A DNA stretch of 64,000 bases from Lepus europaeus (GCF_033115175.1 NC_084831.1:47648002-47712001), one strand, 5' to 3'. Counted from the stretch's first letter, positions 45,480-57,378 are shown. Notes: generated by a model not told the origin, from the sequence alone. A program made the numbers and translations.

Positions 45480-45592
45480 TCACCTCATCCCAGTCACCTA
45501 ATGTAGCAACTGTTACAAGTCTCTTAAAATGCAGATTTCTAGGCCCTGCCAAAATTCTAAGTCAATGCCTTTTCACACATTTCTCACTACCC
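45480..45592 (+). mobile_element. MER5A-like hAT fragment
   Basis: 'cagtcacctaatgtagc', 'aaaatgcagatttctaggccctgccaaaattctaagtcaatg' follow the MER5-type interior. Confidence 0.6.
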
Positions 45593-45734
45593 CCACCACT
45601 GTGCTTCCTAAATGCTGAGACTCACCATGTAAATGGAGACTAGTCCATATGCCGGGCACTCCACGCAGTAGCTGAAAGCATATGAAATGACCAGTACCCT
45701 TTGACCTTCACGTGGTGAGCCTAACCCATTGATC

Positions 45735-45900
45735 TATTTGGTTTAAACCTCATCACAACCTTCCAAGTGAACACAGTCATTTCCTATTCGACAGTAAAGA
45801 ACATGGACTCAGAGCAGGTGAGCAAATTGCTAAAGGCCACACTTCGAGTAGGAGACACAGGTAGGCGGAGGCAGGTCTTTCTGACACCACAGGCCAGCTC
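45735..45900 (-). mobile_element. MIR SINE remnant
   Basis: 'aacctcatcacaaccttcc', 'agagcaggtgagcaaattgctaaaggccacac' is reverse MIR. Confidence 0.6.
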
Positions 45901-46579
45901 CTCCCTCTGTTGCTGAGCAATCTAGCACCCAGACAGCTGCAAACACCAACGTGTGCATCATTTCAGGGGTGCGTGCATCATTTTAGCCCCAGCATCCTTG
46001 GTTGGGCGCCACCTCTGGCTCCAAATGGAGCCACGAGTTTGTCCCTTGGAGGCTTGGGCTGTGCAAGTTTTCAGAAAGCTATTTTTCTTGTCAAAAACTG
46101 ATGTTTTTCCTGGAATGGCTTTTGGAAGGCAGCGTGATTGCTGATTAAATATGAAGTGGTTTGAAACCCAAGTGTCTCAGAATAACGTCATGCTTACTCC
46201 TGACCAGGAAGGAGCGCCAGGGGCTGTTTCATCAGGGTTAGCGACAGGGCCAGGTCCCCAACACCCTTTTGGAAGCTCTTGCAGTGGTGACCCTCGTTGG
46301 GTTCAATGTCCCTCAAGGGAGCTGTGTCCTGAAGTGGCCTGTATGGCTGGGAGGGCGGGTTCCTGTCCTCAGCGCCACAAGCTCTGCTGACGAGACCCTG
46401 AGCTGGCAGCGCCCAGTGCCCAGGAGAGGGGCACAAAACTCGCAAATGCACACTCCCCGCCGCCTTGGCCCGGGGTTCAAGGCCCTCACCTGTGAGGCAG
46501 AGGAAGGCCAAGGGCAGCACAGCAGGAGGGCCTCTGCTGTGACTTCTGCCTCGCTCTGAACCCCTCAAAGATGCTCACT
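45901..46579. other. Unique non-coding sequence
   Basis: No gene or confident repeat is seen. Confidence 0.5.
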
Positions 46580-46685
46580 ATGGCCCTTCTATTGCACTTT
46601 ATAAATGAGAAAACCAGCATTCTGGACAGTCAGTCCTCTCCTCAAGGTCACACAGAAGTGAACCCTGGCCTGTGTGTTCCCCCAA
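46580..46685 (-). mobile_element. MIR SINE fragment
   Basis: 'ttataaatgagaaaaccagc' and 'caaggtcacacagaagtgaaccctggcc' are reverse MIR. Confidence 0.65.
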
Positions 46686-46739
46686 AATCCGTTTCGCTTC
46701 AGGGAAGAATGGGAAGCAAAGTCTTAGTTCATGTCAGGC

Positions 46740-46900
46740 ATGGTGCTGGGTACATTCACTTTATTATCTCCTAAATTCTTCTACCCCTCCTGTGGGGAAG
46801 ACATCATTATCCCCATTTCCCAGGTACGAAATAAAAACTGAGGCCCTGCGTGTTAGAACGTCTGCCCGATGTCATTCAGGCAGCAAATGGCCCAGGCTGG
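46740..46900 (-). mobile_element. MIR SINE remnant
   Basis: 'catcattatccccatttcccaggtacg', 'aactgaggccctgcgtg' and 'gatgtcattcaggcagcaaatggcccagg' are reverse MIR, the second copy within 200 bp. Confidence 0.7.
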
Positions 46901-47574
46901 TTTGCATTTCCCACTCCCTCACGCTGCCTTCTTGACGGTGAAGCCCAAAGGCCAGGTCTCTTCCAAACCCTGCCACTGGCTGGGGTGGGATTTGTCTCTC
47001 TTGACCTCATCTGCCCCTCCTGCATCATGAAAAGCCCGCAAGTACCTCCCAGGTTCCTGGATGGGGGACAGCAGACGTCTCCATGTCGGAGAGACAGACG
47101 TCTCGGGGCCAGATTAGAAATCACTGGGAAGCCAGGGGCCTGGCGCTGTCTTCGCAGGAGGCATACATGTTACAGGACACCAGAAGAGCGAATGCCACCC
47201 ACCAGGAGAAAGTTGAGAAGAGGCCGGGGAACTGGAGAGAAGCAAGAAGCGCCAGAGTTCCATGGAAAGTCCCTGAAACGGTAGCGCATGTGGCACCTCA
47301 GTCACGCAGAGCAGGGGAAGTGTGGGCAGTCTGGGCGGCGACAAAGGAATTCGGGGCTTCCAGGAGAGAGGTTCTGCCACCCCAGGCTGGAACCCACAAA
47401 TCCTTCTTCCTTTCCACGTCCCTTGTATCTGCAGCAGTCAGAGCTTCCTGAACCCTTTACAAACATTTAGTCCTGGAGTCACCAGTGAAGAGAAGGGGCC
47501 ACAGTACCAGGCTAACCCCGGGAAAGGATATTAGCTAGTGCACTTGTTCCTGTCCCACCATATACCAGACATTC
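46901..47574. other. Unique non-coding sequence
   Basis: G/C-rich with overlapping chance frames (up to 144 codons). No gene is recognised. Confidence 0.5.
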
Positions 47575-47610
47575 ACATATTTATTTATTTTATCTGGGAG
47601 GTTGAAAGTT

Positions 47611-47641
<31 letters not shown>

Positions 47642-47920
47642 GACACACAGAGAGAACTCCCTTCCTCTGTTCCATTCCCCAAATGCCCAAAACAGCCAGT
47701 GTTGGGCCAGGCCAAAACCCGGTGCTGTTAACTCAACCTAGACCTCCCCCTTGGGTGGTCGGGACCCAACCACTTGGACCATCACCTACTGCCCCCCAGG
47801 GTACCAGGAAGCTGGACTCAGGAGCAGAGCTAGGACTTGAATCTCGGCACTCTGACACGGAATATGAGCATCCCAACCAGCGTTTTCATCACTAGACCAA
47901 GCACCTGCCCCACCCCCCGC
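47575..47920 (-). mobile_element. CSINE (old type C), minus strand, with (GA)n tract
   Basis: Tail side 'tatttatttattttatctggg', a pure (AG)n tract at 47612-47637, then 'cattccccaaatgcccaaaac', 'caggaagctggactcaggagc' and 'ctagaccaagcacctgcccc'. Confidence 0.87.
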
Positions 47921-48039
47921 CCCAGCACTTATTCAATAATAAGTTGGTTTTTTACATCACAAGAAGAAAAATAATAATAATAAAGAAAATAGAATAATAA
48001 AATTGATAAAAGTAGCCAATAGTTGTGGAGCTCTTTCTT

Positions 48040-48185
48040 TGCATCCCTGTGCAAGTCCCTCCACATACATCATTTAATCCTTATAACAGACGGATAAAAT
48101 AGATACTATTTCTGTGCTTGTTCCACTGTTTTGGTCCCTGAAGATCAGAGAAATTGAGTAACTTACACAAAGAAAGGCACACAGC
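48040..48185 (-). mobile_element. MIR SINE fragment
   Basis: 'catcatttaatccttataacagacggataaaatagatac' then 'gatcagagaaattgagtaacttac' is reverse MIR. Confidence 0.55.
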
Positions 48186-48284
48186 ATGCAGTCGGCAGCT
48201 TGCAGATTGGGGATATAGACCTAGGTGTGCTTGGCCTGGAAACCTGCAGTCCCTTTAAACCATGAGGCCTCCTGGAGGAACCAG

Positions 48285-48375
48285 ACCCAGAAGGCTCACC
48301 TTGGTCAAGGGATTTAACCTCAGTCACCTCTGTGAAACGGAGTTGCATGGTGCCCAAAGAATATGTTAGATCCAT
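48285..48375 (+). mobile_element. MIR SINE fragment
   Basis: 'accttggtcaagggatttaacctcagtcacctctgtgaaacgg' is a MIR core. Confidence 0.6.
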
Positions 48376-48520
48376 CAGGTGTCACGCCAGTCATTCCACG
48401 ACCACATGAGGGGCTCCTGAGGTGTGGCAGGCACTGAGCAGGTGTGGGATTTGGCATGGAAGGAGTATCTCCAACAAGAGCAACAGGCTCAGATGTAGCT
48501 ATTCAAAGTGCACAGTGCTT

Positions 48521-48853
48521 GGGCCAGCGCTGTGGTGTAGCAGATAAAGTCGCCGCCTGCAGTGCCAGTATCCCATAGAGGCTCCAATTCTAGTCCCAGC
48601 TGCTCCACTTCTGATCCAGCTCTCTGCTATGGCCTGGGAAAGCAGTAGAAGATGGCCCAAGTGCTTGGGCCTCTGTGCCATATGGGAGATGCAGAAGAAG
48701 CTCCTGGCTCCTGGCTTTGGATCTGCCTCACTCCAGCTGTTGTGGCCATTTAGGAGTGAACCAGCAGATGGAAGACCTCTCTCTCTCTCTCTCTGCCTCT
48801 GCCTCTCTGGAACTCTGCCTTTCAAATAAATAAATAAACCTTTAAAAAAAAAA
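48521..48853 (+). mobile_element. CSINE (type A), full length
   Basis: Head gggccagcgctgtggtgtagcagataaag; tail 'ctttcaaataaataaataaacc' plus poly(A). Near-exact 13-bp duplication agtgcacagtgct / agtgcatggtgct at 48507-48519 and 48854-48866. Confidence 0.97.
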
Positions 48854-48866
48854 AGTGCATGGTGCT

Positions 48867-49314
48867 GGGTGTCATGAGAACGTGTTTGCACACCCTGGGT
48901 AAGTGCTGGCAGTCACTAGGAACCTCACATCAATTACCAGGAAGACATTCATTGAAACATTAAGGCTCGCTTCCCCTCTGAGTCTCACTTCCTAGAGCTG
49001 ACCCCGCGAGCTGCTACATTTCTCACACCTACACCTGGGCCAGCAGACCTTGTACGAGCAGCTGACAGCACACTTGCAACACACTGGGTTTTTATTAACC
49101 CGCAGGAGCTGGCAGCCTGGAAAATCCCAGAGGTGACTCAGGGGCTTTCAGGGAAAGTGAGCGGAGTGGAGGCCCCGGAGGACCCTGGCTTCTGACCCTG
49201 CAGCCTCCCCTATCTCGGAGCAGGAGGGGGGGCTAGGGCTGAGCCACACATAGCTGAGGGTGGGGCACCCAGCCAGGGGCGGGGAGGGGGGTGCGCAGAG
49301 GGTGCTCAGTGAGG
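48867..49314. other. Unique non-coding sequence
   Basis: G/C-rich in its second half. No gene or repeat is recognised. Confidence 0.5.
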
Positions 49315-49460
49315 AACCTCAGCACCCAGGTTCCAGCTCTGTGTGAGTTGTGGGTCTCCGAGCAAGTCCTACCCAGCTTTGGTGGCCTCACCTGTAGAGT
49401 GGGAATAGCGTTTCTACCCACCCCCAAAACTGCTGTGAAAACTCAATGGGAAAACACAGC
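49315..49460 (+). mobile_element. MIR SINE fragment
   Basis: 'gtgtgagttgtgggtctccgagcaagtcctacccagctttggtggcctcacctgtagagtgggaatag' is MIR. Confidence 0.6.
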
Positions 49461-49549
49461 ATCGGGCAACAATACATCTACAAAATAGAACCCATTCCTT
49501 CTCTATGGTACCTACCTTGTGTTCACAAAGTAACCATATGCTTGACGCT

Positions 49550-49735
49550 GACCCTGTGCTAGTTCCATATGTAGAGCTAAATGTTTTATGCATTTATTAA
49601 CCAATCCGGTCACCATGGCAACAGCACAGGCGGATGCCAGCTGCCTCCTCATTTTACATGTGGTAAGTAACTTGCTTAGGATGAGAGACACTCACTGGTG
49701 AGAGAGAAAGCAGGCAGTCCCACTCCAGGGCCCTG
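49550..49735 (-). mobile_element. MIR SINE remnant
   Basis: 'accctgtgctagttccatatg', 'tcctcattttacatgtggtaag' and 'aacttgcttaggatgagagacactcactgg' are reverse MIR. Confidence 0.6.
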
Positions 49736-49958
49736 CTGTTCTCCTCCCTCCTCTCCACGGATAAGATCCCGCTCCTGCCCTCAGAGGGCTTCCACTCTGA
49801 TAGAAAAGGCGGATGGTAGGCAGCCAGGGGCAGAGGAGACAGGGGCCTTGGAAGTGCGGCCAGCCAGAGGCCAAGCAGCAGAGATGGCGCAGGCTGTCCT
49901 GAGCATTCTGAGAAAAGTCAAATTAGGGAGCATATAGTGTGGTGATGAAGACACTGCT

Positions 49959-50289
49959 CGGGGCCGGCGCTGTGGTGCAACTGTGAAGCCGCCGCCTGCA
50001 AGGCTGCCATCCCATATGGTCAGCCGCTGCCCCACGTCCGATCCAGCTCCCTGCAGATGTGCCGGGGAAGGCAGGGGAGGATGGCACAGTGCCAGGGTCC
50101 CTGCACCCACCGGGGAGACCCAAATGAAGCTCCTGGCTCCTGGCTTCGCCCTGCCCCAGCTCTGTCTGCTGTGGCCATTTGTGGACTGAACCAGCAGCTG
50201 GATGATCTCTCTCACTCTGTCTCTCTTGGTCTCTTCCTCTCCATGTGTAATTCTAACTTTAAAATACAATAAATACATCTTTTTAAAAA
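49959..50289 (+). mobile_element. CSINE (type A), first insertion in the nest
   Basis: Head cggggccggcgctgtggtgcaactgtgaagccgcc; tail 'taaaatacaataaatac' with short A run. Its flanking repeats are aagacactgct (49948-49958) and aagacattgct (50290-50300). Confidence 0.93.
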
Positions 50290-50300
50290 AAGACATTGCT

Positions 50301-50658
50301 GCCGGCGCCGCAGCTCACTAGGCTAATCCTCCGCCTTGTGGCGCCGGCACACCGGGTTCTAGTCCCGGTCGGGGCACCGATCCTGTCCCGGTTGCCCCTC
50401 TTCCAGGCCAGCTCTCTGCTATGGCCCAGGAGTGCAGTGGAGGATGGCCCAAGTGCTTGGGTCCTGCACCCGCATGGGAAGACCAGGAGAAGCACCTGGC
50501 TCCTGCCATCGGATCAGCGTGTTGCGCCGACCACAGCGCGCCTACCGCGGCGGCCATTGGAGGGTGAACCAACGGCAAAAAAAGGAAGACCTTTCTCTCT
50601 ATCTCTCTCTCTCACTGTCCACTCTGCCTGTCAAAAAAATAAAAAAATAAAAAAAAAA
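50301..50658 (+). mobile_element. CSINE (type B), second insertion in the nest
   Basis: Head gccggcgccgcagctcactaggctaatcctcc; tail 'ctgcctgtcaaaaaaataaaa'. Flanked by aagacattgct at 50290-50300 and again at 50659-50669, so it landed exactly at the tail boundary of the previous insertion. Confidence 0.95.
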
Positions 50659-50845
50659 AAGACATTGCTTAAATCCCCTCATCTCACACGGGAGTGCCTG
50701 GTTTTGAGTCGCGCTCCTCTCCCAGTCCCAGCTTCCTGCTAACGTGCACCCTGGAAGGCAGGCAGTGAGTCAGAGGAAGCCTGCTCTCTCTCTGTCTCTT
50801 CCCCCCCTCCCCTGCCCTCTCACACAGAAAAGAAAAATTAAAGAA

Positions 50846-51420
50846 GCAGCAGTTAAGTCAAGGGGTCCCTCAAGGGGCAAGAGAAAGTGGCTATGTGGGG
50901 AAGCCGACGATGGGAGCCGGGGCCTCTGTCAGAGGGACGAAGCCTCTCTGTAGTAACCCAGCGAGGGGGAGGCCGGGATCTTAACACTCTGGCCACCTTC
51001 TCCCTCCCCCCACCCCCGCCCCACCGCCCCCACCTCTTGCTGGGTTTCACTGGCTGAGCCTAACTGGAAACATGATGGAGGGCCTCGCCACAAACTGAAT
51101 ACGGGGCAGGGCCTTGGGGTACAGACCTGGGCAGAGAAGGGAGGATGGGTGGAGTCCCAGGGCAATCAGAAGTCACTTTGTCCAGGAGTTATTATTGATC
51201 CGGAGGACAGCGGGAGCCACTGGCAAGACACCCTCAGCTCTGCATTGCAGAAGGCTGGCTCTGGTGACAAGGCCGGGAGAAAAGAACGCATTGAGACTGG
51301 AGGCAGGCAGTTATGAGGCTGTAGCAGATGTCCCCACGGGAGGGATGTGGCCTGAGCCAAGGCAATGGTGTAGATTAAGGAGACTTGGGTCACTAAGTAA
51401 GGCTCTACCAAATCTCAAGA
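50846..51420. other. Unique non-coding sequence
   Basis: Contains a C-rich run (tccccccacccccgccccaccgcccccacc) near 51003-51033. No gene is supported. Confidence 0.5.
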
Positions 51421-51434
51421 AAGTGCAAAGCTTT

Positions 51435-51642
51435 AGCTGGCGCTGCGGCTCACTAGGCTAATCCTCCGCCTGCGGCGCCAGCACCCCGGTGTTCTAGTCC
51501 CGATTGGGGCACCGGTTCTGTCCCGGTTGCTCCTCTTCCAGTCCAGCTGGCCATTTGGGGGGTGAACCAATGGAAGGAAGACCTTTCTTTCTCTCTTTTT
51601 CTCACTAACTATGCCTGTCAAAAAAAAAAAAAAAAAAAAAAC
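51435..51642 (+). mobile_element. CSINE (type B), internally deleted, 14-bp TSD
   Basis: Head gctggcgctgcggctcactaggctaatcctcc runs to 'cttccagtccagct', then jumps straight to 'ggccatttggggggtgaacc', losing about 120 bp of the body. The tail is poly(A). Exact duplication aagtgcaaagcttt at 51421-51434 and 51643-51656. Confidence 0.97.
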
Positions 51643-51656
51643 AAGTGCAAAGCTTT

Positions 51657-52299
51657 GCTCTTCCCCCCTCCCCACTGTGGCACACCCTTACAAACACACA
51701 CACACACTCGGCACTCTGCCCTTGTCACAGTCAGACGAACTCACCCTCACATGGGCAGCTCCGGGGTGGCTGACACCGGGCCAGGTGCCCTCACTTAGGC
51801 TCCTTGGTTCTTTCTCCCGACACACATCTGTGGCCTGGGTTCTGTGTGCTGATCCTACGCAAGAGCAGCATGCATGACAGATGAATCCACACTTGTCCAA
51901 GGCTCTCACAGCATGTCAGCGACGTGGCCAGTCTGGGAACCCGCATCTGCCCAGCCCTGCTTCACCCAGAGCTCATTCTTCTGTCTCTGGACACAGCGTG
52001 AGCCAGCACCTCTCCCCCTCCTTCTGTTCATCCTCCTGCGTCCCTGCCATGACTTTGACCCCAGAGAGGTCTCCTTGGCCAGAGGCTCCTCCCCTGGGGG
52101 ATCCAGAGAGAGATGGGCAGAAAGGCCACCACCACAGGGATCCTGGGGCCCTGCTGGAACCTTGCAGGGCTGCGATGCCAACCGCAGGCTGCTGCTCTCC
52201 CACCACCTTGTGCAGAGGGCCCTACCTGCTGCAGGATGATGGATAGACCGCCACTATATCATCACGGTGGCTGAATGAATTCGCCAGGCTGTCATTGTG
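51657..52299. other. Unique non-coding sequence
   Basis: Includes a short (CA)n at about 51691-51709. Two 121-codon frames overlap at 51874-52246 and have no recognisable domain. Confidence 0.5.
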
Positions 52300-52440
52300 T
52301 TCCTGTTTCATTATCACAAAACCTCAACGCTGTTGGTACTATGAATATTCCCATTTTATAGATAAGAGAACTGAGGCAGAGAGAACTTAAATACACCACC
52401 CAGGACACAAAGATAGGGAGTGGCAGGGTTGAATCAGAGG
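52300..52440 (-). mobile_element. MIR SINE remnant
   Basis: 'cattttatagataagagaactgaggcagagag', 'caggacacaaagatagggagtggcagggttgaatcagagg' is a clear reverse MIR. Confidence 0.8.
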
Positions 52441-53739
52441 CCCCAGCATCTGTGGCTTCACCTCCTCAGGTCCTTCTTTGAGCCAGGAAGCCCCCTGGCA
52501 TATCCAAATATGCCCCTCATTTCAAAAATGAAGAAACTGAGGCCCAGGCCAGGGACAGAGCCTGCCCTAGAACCCCAGCCACCAGGTCTGTGCTCGCTCT
52601 CCTCGTGACATCACACATCCACACACCCTGTCCCCACACTCGATGTCCTTGGCTGCAGACAGGCTACGTGTCTCACTAAGAGCTCCCCTCCAGGACACAG
52701 GGCATGCAAGCCTCTTGCCAATGACCTACATTCCGAACATCCAGCCTGGAGCCCGGCCATGTCCTCCACGCCACTCCTTGCAGGAGTTGTGAAGCTGTTT
52801 GGCTGAGGACTAACCAGAGCCAAATATTTCCAGAGGCAGGAAAACCCCTAGGGTCCCATTGCTCGGCTCCTCCTCAGCCCATGAGGAGGTCGCTCGGAGG
52901 ACAGTGGGAGACCAGCGCTTTTCTGCTTGAGGCCCTGGGGGGTGACACCTGGGTAGTCTCTGATTACCATCACCTCTATCCCAAATTTATTCTGCAGATC
53001 AGAAACTTTAGGGCGGGAAATGTCATTAGGCAGACTCCCACTGAACCGATACGGACACTGAGGCCAGTAAGGAGATCGGGCCACGTTCCAGGTCATACCG
53101 TAGGGCCCGCGATGAGCAGAGACAGGCCGGCCCTCAGACCTGTCCACCTTGGACTCTATTCTTCCTGCCATACTTGGCACAGGCCTCCCAGCACACTGTT
53201 TACCCAGAGTAAACAGTTTTTTTTTAAATATTTTTTAAAAAAATATTTTCTATTATTCATAAAATCTTCAAGGGTTGTAGATATCCTTTCAAAAGCATAT
53301 TTGTATGACTAAAGGAAACCAGTTCAGGGAATAACTTGTCCCCTTCATCCCTGACTTCATCTGCTGACCTCAGGATGACGAGGCCAAGCCTGTCCCCTTC
53401 CCTGTACCCTTAGGGACTTGAAGGAGGTAAGGTTAGGACACATCAATGCGTCCAGTGCCCTGATGTTTGTGAAGCCCTGCAGTGGTCACAGCATTCTCAT
53501 GTTTCATTTTGCAACAGCCCTGGGAGGCACACACATGCCTACTGCGTGAGACCCTGGACGCTGCCGTGAGGTAAGCCCAGGGCACGGTGCCAGCCCCAGC
53601 ATACACAAGCTGGGTGAGCTCGAAGCTATTCGTCTGCCCTAAGCCTTACTCTCCTTGTTTAAAAAATGGGCATGATATCCGGCCGGCGGAGCCCATGTTG
53701 GGAAGATTGAAGCAAAGCCCCAGCACTCAGGAAAGGTTA
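52441..53739. other. Unique non-coding sequence
   Basis: Short MIR/L3-like scraps (near 52520 and 53460-53550) and an A/T-rich run near 53218-53270. No gene is seen. Confidence 0.45.
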
Positions 53740-53755
53740 CCAGATTTTATTTTTT

Positions 53756-54096
53756 ATTATTTTATTTTTGACAGACAGAGTGGACAGTGAGAGAGAGAGA
53801 GAGAAAGGTCTTCCTTTTTTTTCCGTTGGTTCACCCCCAATGGCCGCTGCAGCCGGCGTGCTGTGGCCGGTGCACCGCGCTGATCCAAAGCCAGGAGCCA
53901 GGTGCTTCCTCCTGGTCTCCCATGCAGGCGCAGAGCCCAAGCACTTGGGCCATCCTCCACTGCTCTCCAGGGCCACAGCAGAATGCTGGACTGGAAGAGG
54001 AGCAACCGGGACAGAATCTGGCTCCCCGACCGGGACTAGAACCTGGTGTGCCAGCGCTGCAGGCGGAGGATTAGTCTACTGAGCCTCGGCACCGGC
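53756..54096 (-). mobile_element. CSINE (type B), minus strand, 16-bp TSD
   Basis: 'attattttatttttgacagacagag' tail side; head 'attagtctactgagcctcggcaccggc'. Exact duplication ccagattttatttttt at 53740-53755 and 54097-54112. Confidence 0.97.
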
Positions 54097-54112
54097 CCAG
54101 ATTTTATTTTTT

Positions 54113-54701
54113 TAAAATCTTTGTACTGTCCTCTGCCAGGGATCATATTACAAAAGAAGGTATTGAGCCTGGGTTTGTTATCCTAATAAGGGCAGAAACT
54201 ATGCATGAGCACCAGAAGGCTTCAGATAGATTCCGGACAACAAGCCCACAATGGGAGCTGGATGTGTTCAGGACTGGTGTGGGACACCTGGTGAATCTGG
54301 TCACAGAGGATCCTGCTCTCCTGTGGAGCTACTGGGACGATACATTATTTTCTGACATGAGCCAAGCGAATGAAAGCCTGGACCCTGGAGCTGGCCTCCC
54401 TTTCGCCCCTATGTGGAAACTGAGAACGAGCCCAACACAGAGGAAGACGAGAGACAGGGCACTGATGACATCATTTGAAACCCCCACCCCCACCACCTTT
54501 GCAAGTTCAGTCTCTGGAAACTGAAGCTGTATGAACCCACAATGCATTCTTGTGGGAAGCATGGCAGGCAGTTGTCTATCACTGGCTGGTGAAAGTGTCC
54601 CATTTGCTGCAAGTGTTGTTGCAAGACCAAGAGACACCGATATGCTGCGTAAAGAGGCTTGGGTGATGCAATCAGATACACAGGCACTTCAGTGGGGTTG
54701 T
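54113..54701. other. Unique non-coding sequence
   Basis: Frames of 102-132 codons overlap on opposite strands. No domain or repeat is recognised. The end of the block is the target site of the following L1. Confidence 0.5.
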
Positions 54702-54716
54702 AGAAATGATCTATCA

Positions 54717-56290
54717 TGGCTGAGGAAGAACTTCTAAGATCAATCCCATTCACAATAGCTAAAAAACCAATCAAATACCTTGGAATAAACTTAACCAAGG
54801 ATGTCAAAGATCTCTACGATGAGAATTATAAAATCTTAAAGAAAGAAATAGAAGAGGATACCAAAAAAAGGGAAAAATCTTCCATGCTCATGGATTGGAA
54901 GAATCAACATCATCAAAATATCCATTCTCCCAAAAGCAATTTATAGATTCAATGCAACATCAATCAAAATACCAAAGACATTCTTCTCAGATCTGGAAAA
55001 ATCATGCTGAAATTCATATGGAGGCACAGGAGACCTTGAATAGCTGAAGCAATCTCTACAACAAAAACAAAGCCAGAAATATCACAATACCAGATTTCAG
55101 GACATACTACAGGGCAGTTACAATCAAAACAGCATGGTACTGGTACAGAAGCAGATGGGTAGACCAATGGAACAGAATAGAAAAACAAGAAATCAACCCA
55201 AACATCTACAGCCAACTTATATTTGATCAAAGATCGAAAACCAATTCCTGGAGCAAGGACAGTCTATTCAACAAATGGTGCAGGGAAAACTGGATTTCCA
55301 TGTGCAGAAGCTTGAAGCAAAACCCCTACCTTACACCTTACACAAAAATCCACTCAACATGGATAAAAGATCTAAATCTATGATCCGACACCATCAAATT
55401 ATTAGAGAACATTGGAGAAACCCTACAAGAAACCCCACAGGCAAAGCCTTCTTGGAAAAGATCCTGGAGGCACAGGCAGTCAAAGCCAAAATTAACAATT
55501 GGGATTATATCAAATTGAGAAGTTTCTGTACTGCAAAAGAAACAGTCAGCAAAGTGAAGAGGCAACTAACAGAATGGGAAAAAATATTCGCAAACTATGC
55601 AACAGATAAAGGGTTAATAACCAAAATCTACAAAGAGATCAAGGAACTCCACACAACAAAACAAACAACCCACTTAAGAGATGGGCCAAGGACCTCAATA
55701 GACAGTTTTCAAAAGAGGAAATCCAAATGGCCAACAGACACATGAAAAAATCTTCAGGATCACTAGCCATCAGGGAAATGCAAATCAAAATCACAATGAG
55801 GTTTCACCTCACCCCAGTTAGAATGGCTTACATTCAGAAATCAACTAACAACAGATGCTGGCGAGGATGTAGGGATAAAGGGACACTAACCCACTGTTGG
55901 TGAGAATGCAAACTGGTAAAGCCACTATGGAAGTCAGTCTGGAGATTCCTCAGAAACCTGAATATAACCCTACCATACAACCCAGCCATCCCACTCCTTG
56001 GAATTTACCCAAAGGAAATTAAATTGGCAAATAAAAGAGCTGTTCAATGTTTATTGAAGCTTAATTCACAATAGCTAAGACATGGAATCAACCTAAATGC
56101 CCATCAACAGTAGACTGGATAAAGGAATTATGGGATATGTACTCTATAGAATACTATACAGCAGTAAAAAAAAAAATGAAATCTGGTCATTTGCAACAAA
56201 ATGAAGGAATCTGGAAAACATCATGCTGAGTGAAATAAGCCAACCGCAAAGGGACAAATATCATATGTTCTCCCTGATTGGTGACAACTA
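54717..56290 (+). pseudogene. L1 ORF2 C-terminal remnant, broken
   Basis: The segment begins at the end of the reverse-transcriptase region (motif [15 protein letters not shown]) and extends to the C-terminal cysteine-rich region. It is broken by several frameshifts and stops. One shift lies upstream of 54880, around an A run at about 54864-54870. Another precedes the readable piece 55450-55660 (KAKINNWDYIKLRSF...). A single-base change turns the expected 'ttggtggga' into 'ttggtgaga' near 55898. It has no endonuclease and no intact catalytic domain, so it is inactive. Confidence 0.9.
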
Positions 56291-57378
56291 ACTGAGCACC
56301 AAAAAGGAAACTTGTTGAAGTGAAATGGACACCAAGAGGAACAATGACTTGATAAGCCCTTGTCCTGACTGTTGAGGAACAACTTACTACTTTATTCCTT
56401 TTAGTATTCTTTGTTCTACTTAATAGCATTGATTGAACTCTTTAATTAACACACAACTATTCTTATGTGTTTAAATTTAACTGAAAAGTGATCCCTGTCA
56501 AATATAAGAGTGGGAATAAGAGAGGGAGGAGATGTGCAGTTTGGCACATGCTCAATCGGACTTGCCCCAAATGGTAGATTTAGAAACATACCAGAGGATT
56601 CCAATTCAATCCCATCAAGGTTACATGTACCAATGCCATCTCACTAGTCCAAGTGATCAATTTCTGTTCACAATTGATCATAATGATAGGACTAAGAGTC
56701 AAAGGGATCACATAAACAAGACTAGTATCTGCTAATACTAACTGATAGAATTAAAAAGGAGAAAACAATCCAACATGGGAAGTGGGATACACAGCAGACT
56801 CATAGAATGGCAGATGTCCTAAACAGCACTCCGGCCTCAGAATCAGCCCTTAAGGCATTCAGATCTGGCTAAATAGCCCATGAGAGTATTTCAGGCATGG
56901 AAAGCCAAGACACTCTGGCAAAAAAAAAAAAAAAAAAAAAAAAAACCTAAATGAAAGATCTCTGCAAGTGAGATCCCAGTGGAAAGAACAGGCCATCAAA
57001 GAAAGCAGTACCTTTCTCTGAAGGGAGGAGAGAACTTCCTCTTTGACTATGGCCTTGTCTAAATAAGATCAGAGTTGGCAAACTCAAGAGGCTTCCATAG
57101 CCTTGGCAACTCATGACAAGAGCCTCGGGTGATTACTGTCTTCATAAATAAGAGTGTCAATTGTTAAATCACAACAGGAGTCACTGTGCACTTAGTCCCC
57201 ATGCAGGATCTCTGCCCTTAATGTGTTGTACTATGTGAATTAATGACACAACTAGTACTCAAACGGTACTTTATCCTTTGTGTTTCTGTGTGGGTGCAAA
57301 CTGTTGAAATCTTTACTTAGTATATACTAAATTGATCTTCTGTATATAAAGATAATTGAAAATGAATCTTGATGTGAA

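Larger units (their letters stand above)
49930..50845 (+). mobile_element. Old CSINE (type C), split by two later SINE insertions
   Basis: The head 'atagtgtggtgatgaagacactgct' (to 49958) and the remainder from about 50659 ('aagacattgcttaaatcccctcatctcacacgggagtgcctgg', 'ttcctgctaacgtgcaccctgg', CT tract, to 50845) form one old C-repeat. Two younger SINEs occupy the gap between them. Confidence 0.75.
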
